Of a stretch of 64,000 bases of DNA, positions 43,735-51,623 are shown in pieces (the first letter of the stretch is position 1; each line of letters starts with the position of its first letter). The notes below the pieces were generated by a model. It saw nothing but the letters and a program-made list of their open reading frames with translations. It did not search any database and was not told the origin of the DNA. The position numbers were made by a program, and so were the translations under genes. Origin of the DNA: Ferdinandcohnia sp036965045 (lineage in GTDB: Bacteria > Bacillota > Bacilli > Bacillales > Bacillaceae_L); assembly GCF_036965045.1 (NCBI RefSeq), contig NZ_JBALOV010000035.1, positions 248,001 to 312,000 of the forward strand. Reading direction: 5' to 3'.

Positions 43735-44787
43735 ATGACAGTAGAAAAAGAATTACATGTTGCGGTTGTAGGTGCTACAGGTGCCGTAGGAATGCAAATG
43801 CTCAAAACACTTGAAGAAACGAATTTTCCATTAACAAAACTAACTTTATTATCATCAGAACGTTCTGCTGGTAAAAAGATTACGTATAAGGGTAAAGAAG
43901 TAACAGTTGAGGTTGCAACTCCTGAAAAATTTGAAGGTGTTGATATTGCATTATTTAGTGCTGGTGGTGGTGTTTCGAAAGAACTAGCGCCAGAAGCTGT
44001 TAAACGTGGTGCAATTGTAGTAGATAACACAAGTGCATTTAGAATGGATGAAAATGTTCCTCTTGTTGTTCCAGAGGTAAATGAAAACGACCTTCTTAAT
44101 CACAAAGGAATTATCGCAAATCCAAACTGTTCAACCATTCAAATGGTTGTCGCTTTAGAACCAATCCGTAAAGCATATGGTTTATCAAAGGTTATTGTTT
44201 CAACATATCAAGCAGTTTCAGGTTCTGGAGTAGCTGCCATTTCAGAAATGAATGAGCAGACAAAGGATATTATTGAAGGAAACGAATTTACTCCAAAAGT
44301 TTTACCTGTAAAAGGTGACAAAAAGCATTATCAAATCGCATTTAATGCCATTCCACAAATTGATAAATTTGAGGAAAATGGATTTACTTTTGAAGAAATG
44401 AAAATGATTAATGAAACAAAAAAAATCATGCACTTACCAGAACTTCATGTTGCGGCAACCTGTGTTCGTTTACCAGTTGAAACTGGACATTCTGAATCTG
44501 TTTATTTTGAAGTTGCTCAAAATGATGTTTCTGCTGAGGAAGTTAAAGAGGTAATCGCAACTGCACCAGGAATTGTACTAGAGGATAATCCTGCAGAGCA
44601 AGTATACCCAATGCCAATACATGCAGTCGGTAAAAAAGATGTATTCGTAGGTAGAATTAGAAAAGACCTAGACCAAGATAATGGATTCCACATGTGGGTC
44701 GTATCTGACAACTTATTAAAAGGTGCCGCATGGAACTCTGTCCAAATTGCAGGCAGTCTATTAAAGCTAGGCTTAGTTGCAAAATAA
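43735..44787 (+). CDS. asd: Aspartate-semialdehyde dehydrogenase
   Basis: 350 residues. NADP-binding GATGAVGMQMLKTLEE at the N-terminus, catalytic C132 in ANPNCSTIQM, and a HVAATCVRLPVETGHSE region. It reduces aspartyl phosphate to the semialdehyde, the branch point to diaminopimelate, lysine, threonine and methionine. AGGAAGGGG precedes the ATG. It heads asd-dapG-dapA. Confidence 0.97.
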   Translation: MTVEKELHVAVVGATGAVGMQMLKTLEETNFPLTKLTLLSSERSAGKKITYKGKEVTVEVATPEKFEGVDIALFSAGGGVSKELAPEAVKRGAIVVDNTSAFRMDENVPLVVPEVNENDLLNHKGIIANPNCSTIQMVVALEPIRKAYGLSKVIVSTYQAVSGSGVAAISEMNEQTKDIIEGNEFTPKVLPVKGDKKHYQIAFNAIPQIDKFEENGFTFEEMKMINETKKIMHLPELHVAATCVRLPVETGHSESVYFEVAQNDVSAEEVKEVIATAPGIVLEDNPAEQVYPMPIHAVGKKDVFVGRIRKDLDQDNGFHMWVVSDNLLKGAAWNSVQIAGSLLKLGLVAK

Positions 44788-44816
44788 TCGTTTCAACCCA
44801 AACATGAGGTGGTTTC

Positions 44817-46058
44817 ATGAATATTGTTGTACAAAAATTTGGCGGAACCTCAGTTCGAGATGAAGAATCTCGTGAAAGAGCAAAAACGCATATTAAGAGT
44901 GCGGTCTCTGATGGATATAAAGTAGTCGTAGTTGTATCCGCAATGGGTCGTATAGGCGACCCTTATGCAACAGATACACTACTAAGCTTAGTAGGGGATC
45001 AGAACGCTAAGATTAGCAACAGAGAAATGGATATGCTAGTATCCTGCGGTGAGATTATTTCTAGTGTTGTATTCACCAATATGTTGAATCAGTCTGGGAT
45101 CTCAGCAGCAGCCTTAAACGGTGGGCAGGCCGGCTTCCGTACCAATAATGATCATACAAATGCCCGAATTACGGAAATGAAGTGCGACAGGTTACTTCAA
45201 ACGCTTGAAGACCATGATGTCGTAGTAGTCACAGGTTTTCAAGGCATCTCTAAAATAGGAGATATTACGACTCTAGGCAGAGGCGGAAGCGACACGTCAG
45301 CAGCAGCTCTTGGTGTTGCGCTGCAAGCCGAATGGATTGATATTTTTACAGATGTGGAAGGCGTCATGACTGCGGACCCTCGAATTGTTGGAGATGCCAA
45401 ACCGTTATCGGTGGTCACATATAACGAGATTGTAAACATGGCATATCAGGGTGCAAAAGTCATTCATCCACGTGCAGTTGAAATTGCGATGGAAGCAAAG
45501 GTACCTATTAGAGTGCGTTCAACCTATAGTGATGCTCCAGGTACACTTGTAACCACCATAGAAAAGCGAAGAGGCGTTGAGGTCAAGGAAAGATTGATCA
45601 CAGGTATTGCTCATGTAACAAATGTTACCCAATTAAAAGTTCAAGCTAAAAAAGGTCAATATAATCTTCAGACTGAAGTATTTAAGGCTATGGCAAAAGA
45701 AAAAATTAGTGTGGATTTCTTTAATATCACACCAAACGGAGTAGTCTACACTGTTTCAGGAGATATGACGGAACGTGCTGTTACAAAACTGAAAGAAATG
45801 GGATATGAACCTTTAGTGAATGAGAAATGTGCGAAGGTAGCAACAGTTGGAGCGGGAATGAATGGAGTACCCGGAGTAACTGCCCGCATTGTAACAGCAC
45901 TTTCGGAAAAAGGAATCCAAATTCTCCAATCTGCAGATAGTCTGTCAACGATATGGGTACTTGTAAAAGAATCCGAAATGATAGAAGCGATTAATGCTCT
46001 TCACAAGGCATTCCATTTATCTGATGGACCTGTTGGAGCTGAAGTGGTAGACTATTAA
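44817..46058 (+). CDS. dapG: Aspartate kinase I (DapG)
   Basis: 413 residues. The kinase domain begins VVQKFGGTSVRDEESR and includes GRGGSDTSAAALG; two ACT domains end the protein (about 265-413). It phosphorylates aspartate. The B. subtilis enzyme in this locus is the diaminopimelate-inhibited isozyme and supports wall and dipicolinate synthesis. GAGGTGG precedes the ATG. It lies 29 bp after asd. Confidence 0.95.
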   Translation: MNIVVQKFGGTSVRDEESRERAKTHIKSAVSDGYKVVVVVSAMGRIGDPYATDTLLSLVGDQNAKISNREMDMLVSCGEIISSVVFTNMLNQSGISAAALNGGQAGFRTNNDHTNARITEMKCDRLLQTLEDHDVVVVTGFQGISKIGDITTLGRGGSDTSAAALGVALQAEWIDIFTDVEGVMTADPRIVGDAKPLSVVTYNEIVNMAYQGAKVIHPRAVEIAMEAKVPIRVRSTYSDAPGTLVTTIEKRRGVEVKERLITGIAHVTNVTQLKVQAKKGQYNLQTEVFKAMAKEKISVDFFNITPNGVVYTVSGDMTERAVTKLKEMGYEPLVNEKCAKVATVGAGMNGVPGVTARIVTALSEKGIQILQSADSLSTIWVLVKESEMIEAINALHKAFHLSDGPVGAEVVDY

Positions 46059-46063
46059 GATGA

Positions 46064-46100
46064 AAGGGAGCCTTCAACTTTGGGGTGTCCCTTCTCTTTT
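46064..46100 (+). terminator. Possible terminator after dapG
   Basis: AAGGGA (46064-46069) pairs with TCCCTT (46088-46093), followed by CTCTTTT. The stem is short with a large loop, so it is weak. A candidate promoter for dapA follows. Confidence 0.4.
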
Positions 46101-46123
46101 CAATACTAGTAAGGATGTAGTTT

Positions 46124-46158
46124 TTGATCAAGCCTAGTACTTATTAATATAACTAGGC
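46124..46158 (+). promoter_or_regulatory. Candidate dapA promoter overlapped by an inverted repeat
   Basis: TTGATC (46124-46129), 18-nt spacer, TATAAC (46148-46153). A perfect 7-bp inverted repeat GCCTAGT (46132-46138) / ACTAGGC (46152-46158) spans the spacer and -10, the position of a repressor site. No regulator can be named. Confidence 0.4.
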
Positions 46159-46185
46159 GTAATTGATGGGAGTAGGTGTAAAAGC

Positions 46186-47049
46186 ATGATTGATTTTGGA
46201 AGAATCTCTACGGCGATGGTGACACCATTTGATAATAAAGGAAATATTGATTTCGGCAAAACAACTCAGTTGATCAATTATTTATTAAACAATGGTACAG
46301 AATCACTGGTTGTAGCAGGGACAACAGGTGAATCTCCCACATTATCTTCTGAGGAAAAAGTAGCACTTTTCCGTCATGTTGTAAAAGTAGTTGATGGAAG
46401 GGTTCCAGTCATTGCTGGAACAGGCAGTAATAATACGTATGCATCAGTCGAGCTAACTAAAAAAGCACAAGAAGCTGGTGTTGATGCGATTATGCTTGTT
46501 GTACCGTATTACAACAAGCCAAATCAGGAAGGGCTTTATCAGCATTTTAAAACAATTGCCGAAAGTACAGATTTACCGGTTATGCTCTACAACATTCCGG
46601 GAAGGTCAGTAATTAATATGTCGGTTGAAACCATTATTAAATTATCTAAGATTCCGAATATCGTAGCCGTAAAAGAAGCGAGCGGAAGCTTAGAGGCGAT
46701 GACCGAAATTATAGCCAATTCAGATGAAAGTTTTGAAGTATACAGTGGTGATGATGGCATTACATTACCAGCACTTTCAATTGGTGCAAAGGGTGTAGTA
46801 TCGGTTGCTTCTCATGTAATCGGTAATGAGATGAAGCAAATGGTGAGTTCATTTTTACTTGGTAATACAACTGAAGCTGCTAAGCTACATCAAAAGCTGT
46901 TACCAATTATGAAGGGACTATTTACAGCACCAAATCCTGTTCCTGTAAAAACAGCTCTTCAAATAAAGGGACTAGACGTTGGATCTGTTCGTTTGCCGCT
47001 TGTTCCATTAAATGAGCAAGAACGCATCCAATTATCAAACTTAATTTAA
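46186..47049 (+). CDS. dapA: 4-hydroxy-tetrahydrodipicolinate synthase
   Basis: 287 residues, a TIM barrel. Schiff-base K163 lies in VAVKEASG; AGTTGESPTLSSEEK and VVPYYNKPNQEGLYQHF supply the active-site Thr and Tyr. It condenses pyruvate with aspartate semialdehyde; the product serves lysine, wall and dipicolinate synthesis. It starts at ATG with TAGGTG upstream and sits 127 bp after dapG, possibly with its own promoter. Confidence 0.97.
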   Translation: MIDFGRISTAMVTPFDNKGNIDFGKTTQLINYLLNNGTESLVVAGTTGESPTLSSEEKVALFRHVVKVVDGRVPVIAGTGSNNTYASVELTKKAQEAGVDAIMLVVPYYNKPNQEGLYQHFKTIAESTDLPVMLYNIPGRSVINMSVETIIKLSKIPNIVAVKEASGSLEAMTEIIANSDESFEVYSGDDGITLPALSIGAKGVVSVASHVIGNEMKQMVSSFLLGNTTEAAKLHQKLLPIMKGLFTAPNPVPVKTALQIKGLDVGSVRLPLVPLNEQERIQLSNLI

Positions 47050-47066
47050 AAAAAGAATTGGGATAA

Positions 47067-47095
47067 AGGTCAATCATTAGATTGGCTTTTTTTCT
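47067..47095 (+). terminator. Rho-independent terminator after dapA
   Basis: The GTCAATC and GATTGGC arms (around 47069-47086) pair with one G-U around an ATTA loop, followed by seven T. Confidence 0.7.
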
Positions 47096-47169
47096 TTCAC
47101 CCCAGAAACCGGAATGAAAAGGGGTCATGTGTTTATACTAAATGGTAAATGGGTTGAAAGGAGATTACA

Positions 47170-47925
47170 ATGAATAATAATCAATACATAAATGAAGAAC
47201 AACCACAAGGGGATCAAGATAAAAATGAATCTAAGGGCTCATCATTAGTGGACAAAATCCAGCAATTAGGACAAACAAATGTCCCTCAATTGTCAAATGA
47301 CAGTAAAATTCATTGCCTGACAATTGTTGGCCAAATTGAAGGTCACGTTCAATTGCCTCCACAAAATAAAACAACAAAATACGAACATGTAATCCCTCAA
47401 ATTGTTGCGATTGAACAAAATCCTAAAATTGAAGGTTTACTTGTTGTCTTAAATACAGTGGGGGGAGATGTGGAGGCAGGACTTGCCATTTCTGAAATGC
47501 TAGCATCACTCTCTAAACCAACTGTTTCCATTGTTTTAGGTGGAGGACATTCAATTGGCGTACCTATAGCTGTGGCTTGCGATTATTCTTTTGTTGCTGA
47601 ATCGGCGACCATGACAATCCATCCAGTCCGACTAACAGGACTTGTTATTGGAGTGCCACAGACATTTGAGTATCTTGATAAAATGCAAGAGCGCGTTGTG
47701 AATTTTGTTATCAATCATTCAAATATTCGTGAAGAAAAATTTAAGGAATTGATGTTTTCAAAAGGCAATTTAACAAGAGATATCGGGACAAATGTCATTG
47801 GTTCGGATGCAGTAGAGTACGGGCTTATTGATGAAATCGGGGGAATTGGGCAAGCGATTAAGAAATTGAATGAGTTAATTGATGAGAAAAATCTTTCCAA
47901 TGAAAGTGAGCAGATGATTCAATGA
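47170..47925 (+). CDS. tepA: ClpP-family serine protease TepA (YmfB)
   Basis: 251 residues. A polar N-terminal extension (about 50 residues) precedes a ClpP/SppA-like crotonase fold. The nucleophile S128 lies in GGGHSIG and H151 in MTIHPVRL, matching a ClpP-type dyad. The B. subtilis homologue was described as translocation-enhancing and lacks a signal peptide, as here. AAAGGAG precedes the ATG. The stop overlaps ylzJ in ATGA. Confidence 0.92.
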   Translation: MNNNQYINEEQPQGDQDKNESKGSSLVDKIQQLGQTNVPQLSNDSKIHCLTIVGQIEGHVQLPPQNKTTKYEHVIPQIVAIEQNPKIEGLLVVLNTVGGDVEAGLAISEMLASLSKPTVSIVLGGGHSIGVPIAVACDYSFVAESATMTIHPVRLTGLVIGVPQTFEYLDKMQERVVNFVINHSNIREEKFKELMFSKGNLTRDIGTNVIGSDAVEYGLIDEIGGIGQAIKKLNELIDEKNLSNESEQMIQ

Positions 47926-48131
47926 TTTTATATACGATGATGCCTCAGGAGCTAATTTATCCGCAAACTGATATGGAAGATAATCAATTTAAATATGTCG
48001 ATGTAAATGGAGTTTCGTTGGCGGTTAGTCATTCTCAAAATGGTGAGTATATCATCGAAAGAGTAATGAGCACAGACCCGCAACACTTTCTAGACGGAAG
48101 GTATTCACCGGGGCAGAAAATAAGACTTTGA
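47922..48131 (+). CDS. ylzJ: YlzJ-like small protein
   Basis: 69 residues (MILYTMMPQELIYPQTD..., then FLDGRYSPGQKIRL). It belongs to the YlzJ-like family of short conserved Bacillus proteins with unknown function. There is no membrane segment. The start overlaps the tepA stop in ATGA, so the two are translated together. Confidence 0.88.
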   Translation: MILYTMMPQELIYPQTDMEDNQFKYVDVNGVSLAVSHSQNGEYIIERVMSTDPQHFLDGRYSPGQKIRL

Positions 48132-48139
48132 GACAAAGC

Positions 48140-48219
48140 GGATGCTGAAGATTTTCAGAGGAAACTTTTCGAGCACTCAAAAAATCTAGGCACAAATACG
48201 CCAAGGCGCATTTGATTGT
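48140..48219 (+). repeat. Modular palindromic repeat, copy C (before spoIIIE)
   Basis: Shares GGATGC and GGAAACTTTTCGAGCA (48161-48176) with copy B, then CTAGGCA and the palindromic module CAAATACGCC (48194-48203) / GGCGCATTTG (48206-48215), with one A-C mismatch. It lacks the middle GCCACA hairpin of copy B. It ends 3 bp before a good extended -10, so it fills the -35 region of the spoIIIE promoter. Confidence 0.7.
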
Positions 48220-48228
48220 GCTATAATT
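48220..48228 (+). promoter_or_regulatory. Extended -10 promoter of spoIIIE
   Basis: TGCTATAAT (48220-48228) is a perfect extended -10. The expected -35 position (about 48200) reads CGCCAA, inside the palindrome, so the promoter would rely on the extended -10. The next gene begins 75 bp downstream. Confidence 0.55.
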
Positions 48229-48302
48229 TAAGTAGATTTTCATTACAGAGGCAGCCATATTATGGCTGCCTTACTGTTATTGATTGGTAGAGTAGGTGTA
48301 GT

Positions 48303-50633
48303 ATGGCAAAACGAAAACGTAGACAGTCGAAACGAAAAGATGAATGGAAAAAAACACTTAAATTTGAATTGCTAGGATTACTATTGCTAGCTTTGGCGTG
48401 TATAGGATTAGCTAGGCTCGGAACAGTGGGAACGGGGCTTGTCTATCTATTTCGATTTTTCCTTGGGAATTGGGACATTCTTGGATTAATCGGACTATTG
48501 CTTGTTTCACTTTATATCATTTGGAACCGAACATGGCCAAAAATTATTACAAGGCAATTAATAGGAGTCTACTTAATCATTAGCGCAATGCTACTATTAA
48601 GTCATATCCCCTTATTTAATTTGCAAACAAATGAAGGCAAATTCACAGACCCTAGTGTTATTAAGAATACTTGGAGCATGTTTTGGGCAGTTGTGAATGG
48701 GGATACGAGTACAACGGATTTAGGCGGAGGAATGATTGGTTCAATCCTATTTGCTGCGTCATATTTCTTATTTGATGAAACGGGTACAAAAATCATTTCG
48801 GTCTTTTTAATTGTAATTGGTGGTGTGCTGGTGACGGGTAAATCACTCCATGACACAATTGCGAAAATCTTTCATCCTGTTGTTTTATTTTTTAAGAATC
48901 AATGGATTGCATTTGTAGATGATCTCAAGGATTGGTCCCAACAACGCAAAAGCCAGCCTAAAAAAGAAAAACAAAAGAAGAGGAAAGAGCCTAAAAAACT
49001 AGATAGTCATGTTTCACAGGACGACCCACTTGAAGACGACCCTGTTGAAATTCCGATTGAGCCGATTATCTCAAACTTTGCAGACAAGGCATATACAAAA
49101 GACCAAGAGGCCCAGCACGAAAAACATGTGCAACAACATCATGCAAAAGACGATGATCATGATGAGAAAATGCCCATTACCTTTACAGAAGGTGAACTGG
49201 AGAATGTTGATTATGAATTACCACCTATTGATCTTCTTCATCCTCCGAAACAAACAAGTCAAAGTGCAGAGCATGAAAATATTTATGAAAATGCTAGAAA
49301 GCTAGAAAAAACATTCCATAGCTTTGGGGTAAAGGCAAAGGTCACAAAAGTTCACCTCGGGCCAGCGGTTACAAAATATGAAGTGTATCCTGATGTTGGG
49401 GTAAAAGTTAGTAAAATCGTGAATTTAAGTGACGATTTAGCACTTGCTTTAGCAGCAAAAGATATTCGCATTGAGGCACCAATCCCTGGTAAATCGGCGG
49501 TTGGGATTGAGGTGCCAAATTCCGAAATTGCTGTTGTGTCGCTCCGTGAAGTATTAGAGGATATTGAACCTCAACGTTCAGATTCTAAGCTATTAATTGG
49601 ACTTGGCCGCGATATCTCAGGTGAGGCAAAATTTGCAGAACTCAATAAAATGCCACACTTATTAGTTGCAGGGGCGACAGGTAGTGGTAAGAGTGTATGT
49701 ATTAACGGTATCATTACAAGTGTTTTAATGAGGGCAAAACCTCATGAAGTGAAAATGATGATGATTGACCCGAAAATGGTTGAATTGAATGTCTATAACG
49801 GAATTCCACATTTATTAGCACCGGTTGTGACAGATCCTAAAAAGGCATCACAAGCTCTTAAAAAAGTCGTAAATGAGATGGAACGTCGATATGAATTATT
49901 CGCACATACTCATACAAGAAATATCGAAGGCTACAATGACTATATTTGTCGTCATAATAGTGAAGAAGAGGCTAAGCAACCTACTCTTCCATATATTATT
50001 GTGATTGTCGATGAGCTAGCAGATTTAATGATGGTAGCTTCATCAGATGTTGAGGATTCAATCACCCGTTTAGCGCAGATGGCTCGTGCTGCCGGTATTC
50101 ACTTAATTATCGCAACACAACGACCTTCAGTCGACGTAATTACAGGTGTTATTAAAGCAAATATTCCATCACGTATTGCTTTTAGCGTCTCTTCGCAAAC
50201 AGATTCTAGGACAATTCTAGATATGGGGGGAGCCGAAAAGTTATTAGGTCGAGGTGATATGCTCTTTTTACCTGTTGGAGCTTCAAAGCCTGTTCGGGTA
50301 CAGGGTGCATTTTTATCTGATGACGAAGTTGAAGAAGTTGTAAATTTCGTCATATCTCAACAAAAAGCACAATATCAAGAGGAAATGATTCCGACTGATA
50401 CGGTTGAAACGACTGATGAAGTGGATGATGAATTATATGAGGATGCTGTACAACTTGTAATTGAAATGCAAACAGCTTCTGTTTCTATGCTACAACGTAG
50501 GTTCCGAATTGGATATACAAGAGCTGCTAGATTGATCGATGCTATGGAGTTAAGAGGTGTTGTTGGTCCTTATGAAGGTAGCAAACCAAGGGTGGTTCTT
50601 GTTTCTGCAAAAAACGAAGATGTTGGGAGTTAA
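48303..50633 (+). CDS. spoIIIE: DNA translocase SpoIIIE/FtsK
   Basis: 776 residues: about four membrane helices (to about 190), a charged linker, then the alpha/beta motor with Walker A GATGSGKS at residues 457-464, Walker B IIVIVDELADLM, and a C-terminal gamma winged-helix domain (MLQRRFRIGYTRAARLID). It pumps chromosome into the forespore and clears DNA from septa. Length is close to B. subtilis SpoIIIE. TAGGTG precedes the ATG. Confidence 0.96.
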   Translation: MAKRKRRQSKRKDEWKKTLKFELLGLLLLALACIGLARLGTVGTGLVYLFRFFLGNWDILGLIGLLLVSLYIIWNRTWPKIITRQLIGVYLIISAMLLLSHIPLFNLQTNEGKFTDPSVIKNTWSMFWAVVNGDTSTTDLGGGMIGSILFAASYFLFDETGTKIISVFLIVIGGVLVTGKSLHDTIAKIFHPVVLFFKNQWIAFVDDLKDWSQQRKSQPKKEKQKKRKEPKKLDSHVSQDDPLEDDPVEIPIEPIISNFADKAYTKDQEAQHEKHVQQHHAKDDDHDEKMPITFTEGELENVDYELPPIDLLHPPKQTSQSAEHENIYENARKLEKTFHSFGVKAKVTKVHLGPAVTKYEVYPDVGVKVSKIVNLSDDLALALAAKDIRIEAPIPGKSAVGIEVPNSEIAVVSLREVLEDIEPQRSDSKLLIGLGRDISGEAKFAELNKMPHLLVAGATGSGKSVCINGIITSVLMRAKPHEVKMMMIDPKMVELNVYNGIPHLLAPVVTDPKKASQALKKVVNEMERRYELFAHTHTRNIEGYNDYICRHNSEEEAKQPTLPYIIVIVDELADLMMVASSDVEDSITRLAQMARAAGIHLIIATQRPSVDVITGVIKANIPSRIAFSVSSQTDSRTILDMGGAEKLLGRGDMLFLPVGASKPVRVQGAFLSDDEVEEVVNFVISQQKAQYQEEMIPTDTVETTDEVDDELYEDAVQLVIEMQTASVSMLQRRFRIGYTRAARLIDAMELRGVVGPYEGSKPRVVLVSAKNEDVGS

Positions 50634-50647
50634 TTACATTTGATTAT

Positions 50648-50674
50648 AGAAGAGCAGTTGCTCTTCTTTTTTTT
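50648..50674 (+). terminator. Rho-independent terminator after spoIIIE
   Basis: AGAAGAGC and GCTCTTCT form a perfect stem around AGTT, followed by eight T. Confidence 0.93.
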
Positions 50675-50715
50675 CGACAAATTACGCAATTCTTATTTAT
50701 TTCTTTTAGAAAAAA

Positions 50716-50724
50716 TGATATAGT
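50716..50724 (+). promoter_or_regulatory. Extended -10 promoter candidate for the GntR gene
   Basis: TGATATAGT (50716-50724) resembles an extended -10; no strong -35 is visible. It is followed about 25 nt later by the palindrome at 50750. Confidence 0.4.
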
Positions 50725-50749
50725 TATTTTCGGATTAATAAGGGTCTAA

Positions 50750-50765
50750 CATCAGAGGTCTGATG
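50750..50765. promoter_or_regulatory. Operator-like palindrome before the GntR gene
   Basis: CATCAGA GG TCTGATG, a perfect 7-bp dyad just downstream of the candidate promoter and 27 bp before the regulator's ATG. GntR-family regulators often control themselves through such sites, so this is the likely YmfC operator, by inference. Confidence 0.5.
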
Positions 50766-50792
50766 ACTATATAAAAACTGGGGGAACAGCAG

Positions 50793-51518
50793 ATGACTAT
50801 CAAGTTGGACAATCGACCATTGTACTTGCAAGTGATAGATCAAATCAGACTTGATATTGACAACGGAATTTATAAAGAAAAGGAAAAACTACCATCGGAA
50901 TTTCTCCTGGCTAAGCAACTAGGTGTTAGTAGAGCAACCTTAAGAGAAGCTTTACGAATTCTAGAAGAAGAGAATGTCATTATTAGAAGACATGGCGTTG
51001 GAACCTTTGTCAATGCGAAACCACTCTTTAATTCTGGAATTGAGCAAATTAGCAGTATAACAGATATGATTATTCAAGCCGGTATGTCGCCTGGTACAAT
51101 TTTTTTGTCCAAAACGATTAAAACACCTACTGATGGTGATATTAAAGGCTTCAGTTGTGTAGAAAATGAAGAAATAACGGTGATTGAGCGGGTACGTACT
51201 GCAAACGGTGAGCCAGTTGTGTATTGTATTGATAAAATTCTTAGTAAAAATTTACCTTCTACCTACTCACATGAAGAATCAATCTTTGAATTATTAGAAA
51301 ATAAAGCGGGAAAAAAGATTACATATGCCGTGACTCATATTGAACCCATTGGGTATCATGAGACCATTTCCCCAGTATTAAATTGTGATCCGGAAACAGC
51401 CCTCTTGCTATTAAAACAAATGCATTATGATGAAAATGATGAGCCAGTATTATTTTCACAAAATTATTTTAGAGCGGACAAATTTTCCTTCCATGTTGTA
51501 AGAAAACGTGTATTATAA
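50793..51518 (+). CDS. ymfC: GntR-family (HutC/UTRA) transcriptional regulator YmfC
   Basis: 241 residues. An N-terminal winged helix (LYLQVIDQIRLDIDNGIY to RHGVGTFV, residues 8-75) is followed by a UTRA effector domain (ending VLFSQNYFRADKFSFHVVRK). This is the HutC subfamily, which binds small ligands. It lies just before the nucleoside transporter, so control of that transporter, or of itself, is likely. GGGGGA precedes the ATG. The effector is unknown. Confidence 0.88.
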   Translation: MTIKLDNRPLYLQVIDQIRLDIDNGIYKEKEKLPSEFLLAKQLGVSRATLREALRILEEENVIIRRHGVGTFVNAKPLFNSGIEQISSITDMIIQAGMSPGTIFLSKTIKTPTDGDIKGFSCVENEEITVIERVRTANGEPVVYCIDKILSKNLPSTYSHEESIFELLENKAGKKITYAVTHIEPIGYHETISPVLNCDPETALLLLKQMHYDENDEPVLFSQNYFRADKFSFHVVRKRVL

Positions 51519-51539
51519 TCTGGTAAAAATGCGCACTTC

Positions 51540-51549
51540 AAGGAGGTGA
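51540..51549 (+). promoter_or_regulatory. Orphan Shine-Dalgarno (STAB-SD-like) in the nupN leader
   Basis: AAGGAGGTGA is a near-perfect Shine-Dalgarno sequence with no long gene after it; only GTG AAT AAG TAG follows. nupN has its own AGGGGG 74 nt further on. Orphan sites of this kind stabilise Bacillus mRNAs (the cry3A STAB-SD example), which would fit high expression of a binding protein. Confidence 0.45.
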
Positions 51550-51623
51550 ATAAGTAGTCCGTTACTAACAAATAAATAATAGTAAGAATTTGTTTTGATT
51601 TAAAATTTTTAGGGGGTTAACTC

